Of a stretch of 64,000 nt of DNA, positions 15,323 to 25,001 are shown piece by piece. The stretch is from the NCBI GenBank assembly GCA_019096065.1, contig JAGUCH010000004.1:1550001-1614000 (forward strand), given 5' to 3'. The notes under the pieces were generated by a model. That model ran no database searches. It was given only the letters and a program-made list of their open reading frames with translations, and was not told where the DNA came from. Source of the stretch: Paracyclopina nana. Taxonomy: Eukaryota; Arthropoda; Copepoda; Cyclopoida; Cyclopettidae. Within the stretch, counting starts at the first letter, position 1. Each line of letters starts with the position of its first letter. The translations under genes and the position numbers were made by a program.

Positions 15323-16220
15323 ATTGACTTTTCCAAACGATGACAAGAGCCGAATCTTACTATAACATGGACCTGAGAGATAAGCCGCCACAAAGCACTG
15401 CCCACAGACAAAGTGCCGCCAACTTTTGATCGATCCAAAAGAATAAAGGTGAAAACTCTCCTTTCTTAGGAGGATGCTTGGCCAAAAATCAGCAATTACC
15501 ACTTGCAATGACTTTTGATTCACCGTTTGCCTCTCGAGTGCATGCGTCGTCGTCGTTGAACGTTGCCACAACTTGCTTTGCTTGGGAAAAGCGATGACGG
15601 CTACCAGACATTTTCCAGGCGTTTACGCGCCATTTTGAGGATACTCCCGAAAAACGCCAGAATCCAACAGGTACACTAGGGAACGTCGCTCATTATTCTA
15701 TTGCTAAACTCATTTTATGGTTATATCAAAAAGGGCTCATTGGTTATTGAAGGTTTTTTCGCAGTCGCACCGTTCAGGTACAAATTTTGCAATCACTATG
15801 TTAAAGATGATTGCGAAATTAGACTTCAAATGTCTACAACTCCACTCCTGTTTCTCTTTTTCAATAATAGTCGAGAGTTTTCGCAAATTTCCTCCTCCTC
15901 TCCCGTCTCGTTGTCGGAAGAGACAAAATTGAGTTTCATGGCATCTGAAAAAACAGCAATGATCAAGAGTTGAGCAAAAGGATCATGTTTATTATGCCTA
16001 AAATGAAATAATCAGGTATATGCCACAATATATAACACCGGGTAACAATTACATGAATTTCAGATCTTTGGATCGACTAAGGGAAATAATCTAAATGCAT
16101 GGGGTGGGAGGAGATTCTTAATACATATAGATCACAAATTGCACCGATTGATAATATTTTTTGATCATTTTTGATATGAGACGCACACACACAGCCTTGT
16201 GACGACAAATTTGGTTAGCT
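15323..16220. other. Intergenic between ANP32 and spinster
   Basis: Holds the ANP32 promoter side (15.3-15.7 kb) and the 3' side of spinster. A 90-codon plus-strand ORF (15701-15973) has no recognisable domain, and I do not call it. Confidence 0.55.
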
Positions 16221-18567
16221 TCATACAACATGGTTGGGCTTGTACCCAAGTGGCTCTAAAAGGGGCCGATCCAATTGTTTGGCAAGAACTGGCTGTTTTT
16301 TCATCTTGGCTGATGATTTCACGATCATTTGCGGAGGAATGTCATCTTGAGACCAGGTGGAATTATTTTCGCTCATCATTCCTTCCGTTTCATGACGATC
16401 AGAGGATTCTATCAGGGGAAAAGGACAACACATATGATGCAGAAACGCCACCCAGGAAGAAAGGAAACAAAATTATATTTACCCGCAACGAATCTTTCAA
16501 CACGCTCCTTGTCTTTGACGATCCAGATGGCGGTGATGAAAAAGCACAAGGCTCCCAGGAACACAATTAGAATATTGACAACTAGAGAATACTGCATGCT
16601 GTAAAAGTCACGCGTCGAATCGCACAAGACTGTCAGGTCAGGAGCCTTGAGATCTTCAGGTTTTATGTCAGGACAATATGCTTCTTTGGTCACAGTAGTT
16701 TCTCTTAACGAATCGGAGACCTGCGAGAAAGACGTTTGAATCATATCAAGCTCGTTCGCAGCAAAAATTGTAGGCTTACGATTCCTATGAGGTAAGGGCT
16801 GCCTGCATCTCCAAATAGATGAGACAATAGAATTTGAATGGCCTCGGCGGACCCCCTCCTTGTAGGTACAACAACATACTAGAAAAGACAAGCAATAACT
16901 TGATGTGAGATGGAATGCATTAGGTATGTCTTACCAGAAGAATGTCAGCAACAATAGACCAATTTAGATTGAGCGAAATCTCGCCACAGAATATGAGCAT
17001 AAAAGCCAAGAAGAAGTTCACATTGCTCGTGAAAAGGGCCAAGCAAAGGAAAATTGAAGACAAGGCCAAACCAATTCCACAGATGAGGGGATCCGCTCTT
17101 TGGTTCTTGGGTCTCCACTTTGTGCTCAGGAAACTGCCCAAGGGTACTCCCAAAATTCCGGAGAGCATGGTGATGATCCCAAAGACAAAAGCAATACTGA
17201 AAAGTAAAAAACTGAAACCTTATGGTCACTTTAAAAATGATAGATGCAATACCTTTGAGGGTCCATTGGTAAGTCATTTGTGGCCATGTTGGCAGACTTG
17301 ATTGAATCTTCCAAGAACTTTGGTCCCCACCAAGACAAGGCCCCAGTGCAAAAGGTCACACAAGTAAATCCAAGAGTTGAGAAGATAAAAGATTTGTTGG
17401 TGCACACATCCTTGAGGTCCTCACAATAGGAAGTGGCTTTCAGCTGGTCATGACCTTCGCTTTCCCCACGAGGAGGATCCTTGATAAAGACTAATATGGC
17501 TAGCACTGCCAAAGCTCCCAAAATGGGCGTGCCTCTGAGGGCCCACTGCCACTCGCCAAATGCATCTGCCAAGCCTTTACCGACAACGTAGCCAAGGCCA
17601 GAGCCAACAGGTATGGCAAAGTAGAAAATGGCCAAAGCCTTGGATCTCATTTCCTTCACAAAAAGGTCACTGATGATGGTTGGAGCAATGGTAGTATATG
17701 AGGCCTCTCCAATGCCCACAATAGCTCGCATAATCATGAACCCTTCAAAGCTGTTCATGAAGGAACCCAGTAGAGTCGCGACGGCCCATATTGTGATGCC
17801 AATGACCATGACCCATTTTCGGTTGTACCGGTCACCAAGGAAGCCGAAGAGAGGAGCAAAAACCATGAAACTGGCCACGAAAGCGGTCTGCAAAAGACCA
17901 GCTTGGCCGTTCGTGATATCAAAATGGCCCTGGACCAGGCTAAGAATCCCTGAAAAAATGAAAAACTCCACTGAAAATGTTGTGAAATGTACTGCATCAT
18001 CATGAGACTTGGCTCGTTTTTTTATTTCTAAGCAGACTATTATGGCCTTGAGCAAAGCGACAGAAAACATCTTGCCTACAGCAAGCTCGAAAGGAATGTG
18101 AAACGCTTTCACTTTTCTTAGTGCAACATCTGCTAAAAAATCCACTAGGAAATGCTTTTTTAATTTTTCGTGCTATCATTAGGAAAGGTGTTTACTATAT
18201 GCTAATACATCATAAGCCATATTAAAAAAAGCACAAGCTTTTTCAAAGAGAGGGTCAAAGTTTCAAAGGGGTAAATATCAAAGGATATCTAATTGCATAA
18301 ATACGTACCAGCAATGGTGTATCGGTCCATGTAGTTGATGAGATTGACAAACGTCAAGACAGACAGGGTAACCCATTCCGCTCTGGTGACAAAATTGGGA
18401 CTTTTGACAGCCGATTTCAGGACGTCAATGGACTCTTCAGAAGAATTTCTCGTTCCAGAAGGTTCCAGCTTTGCCATCAGAGTATTGCTGCTGGCATTTG
18501 CCGAAATGAGTCCGCCTTCCGAAAGAGCCCTAGCTCGGTTTGGATCGAGCAGCTTCTTGTCAGACAT
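16221..18567 (-). CDS. spin: Spinster-family MFS transporter (sphingolipid/lysolipid)
   Basis: Six exons on the minus strand (18567-18309, 17949-17253, 17196-16935, 16878-16780, 16720-16483, 16408-16221) give 580 aa. It is a 12-TM major facilitator: TM1 contains [15 protein letters not shown], the loop after TM2 has GDRYNRKW, and the family motifs [20 protein letters not shown] and [17 protein letters not shown] are present. Later come [18 protein letters not shown] and [13 protein letters not shown], diagnostic for Spns proteins. Family members sit in late endosomes, lysosomes or the plasma membrane and export lysophospholipids or sphingosine-1-phosphate. All exon phases close. The C-terminal tail after TM12 is about 80 residues, hydrophilic and divergent. 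Confidence 0.95.
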
Positions 18568-19293
18568 TTCCGCTGCTTACACTCCAACTTGACTATTTTC
18601 ACTGCTCCAACTCACGTTTATCACAAGTAGCATGTGCCGATTGCTCCCGGCCTGCCAAAATCATACGATGAACGCTCTAACGGCTTTACGTCACCCCACT
18701 ACACGCCTTTTTTCAGTTCCAGATGCGACATTCTCGAATCGTTTTGACGATGGCGATTTGACGAACTTAACGGCGGGAATATGAAGTAGACGGAGAGTAA
18801 CTATTAACGTACGATGGCAATTGTTGACAGATCGAAGTAAGGCGTTACTAGATTTGACAATTTCCATCTAGCACGCAAAGCCAAGCTCAAATTTCTTGCT
18901 AGTTACTCAGCTATCTCTAGTTTTTTTTATGTTATTGAATCAAATCATGCGTGATTGGGAGTGCTTTGAAAATTTTTCATTATAAAATTACTTCGTCGCT
19001 CCGTTGTTTGTCAGATAAAAAGTGGCGCTTTTTCATAGTGATTAAGGATTTAATTGCATGGTCAGAAACAGCCAATATATGCATGTTGCAATTGTTGTAA
19101 CTTCACTAATTTCCAATAGCTTGAAAAAGGCCGGACTTGAAGGCCAGGTTGGAGTGGCTGTAGTATGAAACTGATGGAGTAGCCCATGTAATAATAGCCC
19201 AACAATAAAGTCGATATATGCACAAAAGGGAGAATAACGCCGGCGGGAGTTAGAACAGCGTTCACAGGCCCAAGCACGCGAATTGTAAACAAA
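18568..19293. other. Intergenic: divergent promoter region, spinster / ELAC2 unit
   Basis: The region between divergently transcribed genes, presumably holding both promoters. Its right end is the left target-site copy of the hAT-like MITE. Minus-strand ORFs at 19042-19397 run into the MITE and show no family signature. Confidence 0.55.
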
Positions 19294-19301
19294 CACACGC
19301 G

Positions 19302-19781
19302 TAGTGATGGAACGAGCCGGAAATTTTCAGCTTGATCAAGCTTCAAGCTTTTTGAAAAGTGTTCGAGCGATCCCAAGCTTTTGAAAATTATTATCAAGCT
19401 TTTTCAAGCTCAAAATTTCACATTTCAAGCTTTTTTCAAGCTTTTCACTTTTTTAGAATTTTAACATAAAAAATGGCGATTGGTCACCAGATTTGACAAA
19501 ATTACTCAAAAAGCGCAAATAATGACAGATATAGCTTTAACTTAGATTTAAGTTCTCCCTCATGTATTAGTTAATTTTAAAATCAGCCCTTTTTATTTTG
19601 ATTAAAAATGGAGTAAGTTTTTTTGGGTGTCAAGCTTTTTCAAGCTTTGCATTTCTGGGTTTCAAGCTTTTTCAAGCTTTTCAAAATTTGGTTCGAGCGA
19701 TCCCAAGCTTTTTGCTTATGTAGCTCAAGCTGGGTTTCAGCTTCAAGCTTTCAAGCCAAGCTGAAACTCGTTCCATCACTA
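19302..19781. mobile_element. hAT-type MITE (480 bp) with 8-bp target-site duplication
   Basis: The ends are inverted repeats whose first 15 nt are identical (TAGTGATGGAACGAG). They are flanked by direct copies of CACACGCG at 19294-19301 and 19782-19789. An 8-bp duplication and a TIR of the YARNG type indicate the hAT superfamily. There is no transposase. The interior carries many CAAGCTT words and a 22-nt direct repeat (19361-19382 and 19691-19712). It lies immediately before the start codon at 19792, so it probably forms part of the 5' UTR or promoter of the downstream unit. Confidence 0.9.
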
Positions 19782-19791
19782 CACACGCGGC

Positions 19792-20028
19792 ATGTCCTCG
19801 AGCCGAGGAGGTTCGCTACCGAAACCCGTGTTGAACTCTCCCGCCCAACTGGAGTCCTCGTTGGCGACGAGCTCTGTGCAAATGCTGACCAAGCTCGAGT
19901 TCCCCGAGCGTCTGGAGAAGAGCGTCAAAGGCGTGATTCGCGAGGAGCACAAACACCGTGTCGAGAAGTTGCGTGCGGAGCTCGATTACATCCAGGCCAC
20001 CAACTGGCAATTCGCGGATGGGCGATGA
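19792..20028 (+). CDS. Small uncharacterised protein, upstream cistron of ELAC2
   Basis: A 78-codon ORF in a GC-rich block of good coding quality. It starts 2 nt after the MITE target duplication. I do not recognise the family. By eye it has a polar N-terminus (MSSSRGGSLPKP), then a predicted amphipathic or coiled-coil helix with many Glu/Arg/Leu residues (about 36-70), and ends FADGR. Its TGA (20026-20028) overlaps the ELAC2 ATG (20025-20027) in the tetranucleotide ATGA, so both probably lie on one mRNA. It could be a conserved microprotein, an upstream regulatory ORF, or, less likely, chance open frame in GC-rich DNA. Confidence 0.6.
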   Translation: MSSSRGGSLPKPVLNSPAQLESSLATSSVQMLTKLEFPERLEKSVKGVIREEHKHRVEKLRAELDYIQATNWQFADGR

Positions 20029-22409
20029 AGCTCTCGAGGCTGCTCTCGGCCCGCCTGAAGATGCCGCAAACCACCAGCCAACTCAAGTACATGCAGGACA
20101 TCCGGGTGGAGCGGCGGCGCCGCTTGGCCACCGAGGTGCCGGCCACGGTCTACTTCCACGTGATCGGGAGTGGCGGGCGGGGAGGACCAAAGTCGCTCTT
20201 CCTCTTCAGTGACCACAACCGATACCTCTTCAACTGCGGCGAGAGCACGCAGCGAATCTGCACTGAGTACACTGGTTCCAAGACACTGGCTCAGCTCACC
20301 AACATATTCATCACAAAGCGGTCATGGGAGAACATTGGTGGACTCCCGGGCATGTTCCTCTCCGTTCGGGCAGCTGGATCGCCTGACATTACCATTCACG
20401 GCCCTGACGGATGTATGAAAATGCACGAGGTCACCAAGCACTTTGTCATCCTCCATGGATTTGACTTGCGCAGCCACAGGGCTGAGGACGGGGAATTTGA
20501 GGACAATGTGCTCACTGTGCTTCATGTGCCCCTCACACCCGACTCCAGCCAGCCCCCGTCCAACCCACCAAAGTTTTTCGACTGGACCAAGGAGCTGGAG
20601 TTGGATCACGCAGTCCACACAACGCCAGTTGTCGATCAAACTGTCAATGCTTACCTCGTCACGTTCAAGCCCAAACCTGGCAAGTTGGACTTGAAAAAGT
20701 GCCTTGAGCTCGGCATCAAGCCTGGACCTCTCTTTGGCCTGCTCAAGCGTGGCGAGTCGGTGACTCTGGACGATGGAACAGTTGTCCACTCTAGTCAGGT
20801 GACTGGGGAGCCAGAGGCCTCATCCTCTTATGTGATCATCGACTGCCCGTCAGCCGAGTACCTCTCAAGCCTCCTCCAGGAGCCGCGTCTCAAGCCCGAC
20901 AATCCTGATTTGGCCAACATCCAAGGCATTTTCCATTTTTCGCCACTATCTGTGACCTCGGATGCCCGTTACATTGACTGGGTGAATTCCTTTCCTGACA
21001 GAGTGAGCAATGTTTTCCTCAATGATGGCAGCTCGGGATACAGCGTTGGCAGGGCTGCATATCATGCAGCCAAACTCAACATGATTGCTCCCGAGGTCTA
21101 CCCTCGGATTGTGATGGACGAGGAGGACCTGCAGCCGCATACCAACTATGACAAGATATTGAGCAAAAGCTGCCTTCAGGCCTCTACTGACCTCAAGGTA
21201 TGGGTTCGACCAGATCAGGGCAAGATTGAGCTGCCCCCCATAGTGAACCCTCTGGACAGCCTCAAGTCCGATGTAGAAAAAATTGATGGGATTTGTGAGG
21301 TGCTCAAGACCGTTCGCGCAGATTGTGATGGAGTACTAGAGCGAGATCGCGCCAACAGTCCTTCTTTTCCCTGCGTTACTTTCTTGGGAACTGGGTCCAG
21401 TGTGCCCAGCCAATGCCGAAATGTTAGCTCGATCCTGGTGCAGACAAAGGAGGACAATTATTTCATGATGGACTGTGGTGAGGGCACTTTCCTTCAGCTA
21501 CATCGGCAGTTTGGCCGGGAGAAGACTCTCCATGTGTTGAAGCATCTGAAAGCCATTTATGTATCACACCTACATGCTGATCATCATCTTGGCTTGATCA
21601 ACTTGGTGCGCCAGCGCGAAACGCTTCTTGCTGAGCTCAACGAGGAGCCGGCCAAATTGTACGTGCTCGGTCCCTCAAGAATTGCCAACTACCTTGTGAC
21701 TTATCATGAGCACTTTGAGCCCATCTTGACCCACCTGTTTCAAATCAGGAATGAGCACCTGCTGAGTGACCACCACCAACTGGTTAGCCCTGATGTGAAG
21801 GAGGAGCTGCTTAGGCATACAGGAATGAGATCCATCAAGACATGCCGGGCCTTTCATTGTCCCGGTGCCTTCTGCTTAGCCCTCGTCACTGATGGAGGCT
21901 ATAAAATTGTGTACTCTGGAGATACGAGACCGATTGATGCAATTGTGAAACTGGGCACTGAAGATCAGCCAACTGACCTCCTCATTCATGAAGCCACGAT
22001 GGAGCACCACATGATAGAGGATTGCACTGAGAAGAAGCACACTACCTTCACTGAGGCTGTGCAGATCAGCAAAAGGATGGGTGCCCGTAACACCATTCTC
22101 ACCCACTTTTCTCAGCGCTACTCCAAGCTGCCAGTTCTGGATGAGCTGGAAGTGCCAGAGGCAGATAACGTTGGAATAGCTTTCGACCACACCCAAGTTA
22201 CGCCCCAAACAGTGAATGTGTTGCGTCGCACCTATCCTGCCCTTAAACAGATGTTCGAGGAGGAAATGCTTGAGATGGAGACTCGGCGTGAAAACTTTCG
22301 CTTCAAGCGCACTGACAATGCAGTCAATGCTCAGCTTGGTAATGATGACTTTGAGGCACCTGCGTTAAAGAAGCACAAGCTTCTTATTGATAAACTGAAT
22401 AATAAGTGA
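20025..22409 (+). CDS. ELAC2: Ribonuclease Z, long form (ELAC2)
   Basis: An intronless 794-aa ORF, close to human ELAC2 (826 aa). It removes the 3' trailer from nuclear and mitochondrial tRNA precursors. The N-terminus MKLSRLLSARLKMPQ is basic and amphipathic, fitting a mitochondrial presequence. The inactive N-terminal metallo-beta-lactamase half (about 40-400) holds the flexible arm. The catalytic C-terminal half begins FLGTGSSVPSQCRN. It has the zinc motif HLHADHHLGL (about 514), the AFHCPGAF and SGDTRP motifs, HEATM, and HFSQRY near the end. The frame stays open upstream through the MITE to 19623, but that part has no family similarity. The absence of introns in 2.4 kb stands out against its neighbours and might reflect an old retrocopy. 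Confidence 0.95.
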   Translation: MKLSRLLSARLKMPQTTSQLKYMQDIRVERRRRLATEVPATVYFHVIGSGGRGGPKSLFLFSDHNRYLFNCGESTQRICTEYTGSKTLAQLTNIFITKRSWENIGGLPGMFLSVRAAGSPDITIHGPDGCMKMHEVTKHFVILHGFDLRSHRAEDGEFEDNVLTVLHVPLTPDSSQPPSNPPKFFDWTKELELDHAVHTTPVVDQTVNAYLVTFKPKPGKLDLKKCLELGIKPGPLFGLLKRGESVTLDDGTVVHSSQVTGEPEASSSYVIIDCPSAEYLSSLLQEPRLKPDNPDLANIQGIFHFSPLSVTSDARYIDWVNSFPDRVSNVFLNDGSSGYSVGRAAYHAAKLNMIAPEVYPRIVMDEEDLQPHTNYDKILSKSCLQASTDLKVWVRPDQGKIELPPIVNPLDSLKSDVEKIDGICEVLKTVRADCDGVLERDRANSPSFPCVTFLGTGSSVPSQCRNVSSILVQTKEDNYFMMDCGEGTFLQLHRQFGREKTLHVLKHLKAIYVSHLHADHHLGLINLVRQRETLLAELNEEPAKLYVLGPSRIANYLVTYHEHFEPILTHLFQIRNEHLLSDHHQLVSPDVKEELLRHTGMRSIKTCRAFHCPGAFCLALVTDGGYKIVYSGDTRPIDAIVKLGTEDQPTDLLIHEATMEHHMIEDCTEKKHTTFTEAVQISKRMGARNTILTHFSQRYSKLPVLDELEVPEADNVGIAFDHTQVTPQTVNVLRRTYPALKQMFEEEMLEMETRRENFRFKRTDNAVNAQLGNDDFEAPALKKHKLLIDKLNNK

Positions 22410-23344
22410 GCACCAGGCTTTGTCTTGCCACACCCTCGTGTGGGACATTTTGTAGACAAAAAGGAGGAGGTCATCAAAGTTTCCCCTATTAGTAGAGTCC
22501 TTGCACTCTCATGTGGAAATCCCTTGCTGTCAAGTAAATTGTCTCAAAGAATATGCTGCTGCTGTTTGTTGATTGATTAGCGTGCAAATACAATTTACCT
22601 CTATGGTGGCAAGGATTGAATCCTCCTTGTATCCTCCTCTCATTGATTTGGCAAAGGAACTAACCTAAACTACTTACAACGCCCAAGAATAATATATTTT
22701 CTGAAAGCTTGTGTCCCAAGGGTTCATTTGGTGGTAAAATAAAAATCCTGACCTATCGCTTCCAATGACATAAATAAACGTATAGCGCAAAAATGGCTCA
22801 TTTTTGGGGGATAGTTAGCTTCAATGACCCCCACTAAAATTCAAAAGTAAGACTTGAGTTACTTCATAGTAAAATCGCTAGGATGAACAGAAACGGAGAT
22901 GTAGCCATGCTAAAAGTTGATTACTGCCTACTTGAATAATTTTGCATAATAAAATCGGCTGCAAATATCTCAATTTGAGTACATTTTACAAAATTGCTTA
23001 TGGAATAAAAAAAGTTTTATCTTCTTTTTTCAGAGGGGGTCAAAATCGCAAAAAATAATAAATTGTTGGTGCTAGACGTTTTTGAAAATTTTATGTTATG
23101 GGAAGCCATAGGCCAGGATTTTTAAATTACTACCAAATGAACCCTAAGAAAATAAGATCCTGAAGAGCGCCTTTGCTATCCTTGAAAAGCAGCCCATTTT
23201 TGGTTCAACTTTTTATCCTTTATTGCGCTGGAAGTTGGAAATAATGGAAGTGTGTGTGATGCAGCATGACAAGAAAATTAGTATGTGGTCTGGCTGCTTG
23301 TTTATTTTTCATTTGAACTATCAATTTGAGTTATTGATCATCAC
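22410..23344. other. Intergenic: ELAC2 3' region with a MITE
   Basis: Contains the ELAC2 3' UTR and the Harbinger-like inverted-repeat element described separately. On the far side lies the 3' end of the minus-strand receptor-like gene. No further coding region was seen. Confidence 0.6.
22720..23144. mobile_element. PIF/Harbinger (Tourist)-like MITE, 425 bp
   Basis: The ends are inverted repeats beginning GGGTTCATTTGGT and remain similar for about 60 nt inward (the AAAAATCCTG and CCTAT words are kept). The flanks are CAA (22717-22719) and TAA (23145-23147), consistent with a decayed 3-bp TAA target duplication. The interior is AT-rich and non-coding. Confidence 0.75.
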
Positions 23345-24528
23345 CTAAGGAAGCAATTTCCCTTGCGAATGGCTAATGCAAGTCAGGCTCATGGCATTCC
23401 TTAGAATAGCAGCCAAAGGCCTGCTCCAATGGTGGAATACATAATTGATTTGCAAGAATGTCACTTGGTGGCCAAACTGATTGGTCACCTCCACATTCCT
23501 CGCCAGCGTAAAGGTGGCAGTTTCAACGGGCTCAATGGCAAACATGATCAGATCGTAGAAGAATAGCAAAAAGTAGGTGACAAGCAACGTGCCCAGCACT
23601 CTATGATTGTGTTGTTGCTGGTGCCAACAATTGCCTCTGACTTCATGACCAATTAGTACAAAGGCTATGATTGGGGTGAAAGCAAAGAGGAGCATAGGAA
23701 ACCAGAGTGGATGGGAAAGTCCTTGTAATGCTATTTTCCACATTTCCACAGCAACCCATTTGGATGGGGGTAGGTCACACTGCACTCCATAAGCTGGCAT
23801 TGTATTTATGTTCCTTGGGTGCAGGGCATATGTATCAGGAATGTCCCTGTATATAGGAAAAATTCAGTTATAATTTCAAGCCTCAAAATGAATTCTTACA
23901 CTAAGTAGTCACAATTTTGGCCATTGAATATTATGACAAGGCAAAGGAGGATGGCTAGTGTCCAGAAGAGGCCATGAGATGTGCCAAACTCACTTAATAT
24001 TCTTGACTTTTCTCTAAATAGTTTGAGATCTTCTTGCTTGGGGCCAAGACTTTGCCTTATTTCTCTGCATATTGTGTATATCACAGCAAAGAAGGACACC
24101 AGGGAGACAACGTATCCGAAGAATGTATTGTGTAGTATCCAGGGTTGCTTGTCAAAGAAAAATTCTTCTGTTGAATAGAAGTTGGCCCATTTGAATAGTA
24201 AAGAATGGAAATCATGAATGAGATCAGCCACTGGAAACGAATTAATTTTCTGTTATTGCATATTTGGTGGTAAACAACCAATTATTTTTTCTGATGATTT
24301 CCAAATCTAACTACGCATAATTCTGAAAAAAACTGGATCCTTACCAGCCAAGTGTAACAATAGCAGGAATCCTGAATTGTTCTCATTTTTGGTTAATATC
24401 AAGTTTGATATGAGCCAGACATTGGAGATGGTTGCTAAATACACGAGAACTTCTGTAGCAAAGTCGCCATTTTCAGACATGTCTCTGCAGAGTAATGTGA
24501 AAATGTTCACTGCTTCATACAAGTTCAT
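23345..24528 (-). CDS. Divergent rhodopsin-like 7TM receptor (orphan)
   Basis: Three exons on the minus strand (24528-24345, 24230-23900, 23846-23345) give 338 aa with about seven hydrophobic segments. TM2 holds LLLLHLAVADLI, the class A GPCR LAxAD signature, and TM1 carries a conserved-type Asn (ISNLIL). No clear D/ERY follows TM3, and the NPxxY position is only loosely matched by RPLAAILRN near the C-terminus. It may be a lineage-specific chemoreceptor or peptide receptor; the ligand cannot be inferred. The longer open frame upstream of 24528 begins at a TTG, so I chose the first ATG (MNLYEAV). A second 7TM-like gene lies 4 kb away at 27376. Confidence 0.68.
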
Positions 24529-25001
24529 TTGCTCCAATCAATTTCAGTCAGTTGTTGTTGTAGGGTTGTCATGGACATGGGACTCGAAACATTTGCCACA
24601 ACTGCATATATGAATAATAAATGAAAGACAGCTGTTAATCTATAAATATTTGGCAAACGCATGGTTGAGAATTTCCAATATGTCATATTCCCCTAAAATG
24701 AGCAGTAAATCAGTGAAGTTAATATCAAAGTTGAAAATTCTTGCTATAGAATAAAGAATGTTGAACTAGTATGTGATAGAAATAATTTTGTATTTTACAA
24801 CGTCCAATTAGGCTTACTGTTAGTCCTGATTCTGATCTTAATGTCTCGCTATTTTCTGGTCTTGAGCAATTTTAATTAATTGTTGTGCTAAAAGGTTTTC
24901 TGCTCTGTTTCTCATAAATCGGATAAGCATAAGTTTTTCCTCTTGCAAATTTCGCCAACAATTGTTGGCAGTCTTGAGAAGAATGCCAACTTGGAAACAC
25001 C
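24529..25001. other. Intergenic between receptor-like gene and CUB-like gene
   Basis: AT-rich divergent promoter region of about 470 bp. No ORF or repeat of note. Confidence 0.55.

Noticed and set aside
15701-15973. 90-codon ORF between ANP32 and spinster
   Set aside because: No signature or splice support; likely chance.
19623-20024. Open frame continuous with ELAC2 upstream of 20025
   Set aside because: It runs through the hAT MITE, has no family similarity, and the first credible Met with a mitochondrial-type N-terminus is at 20025.
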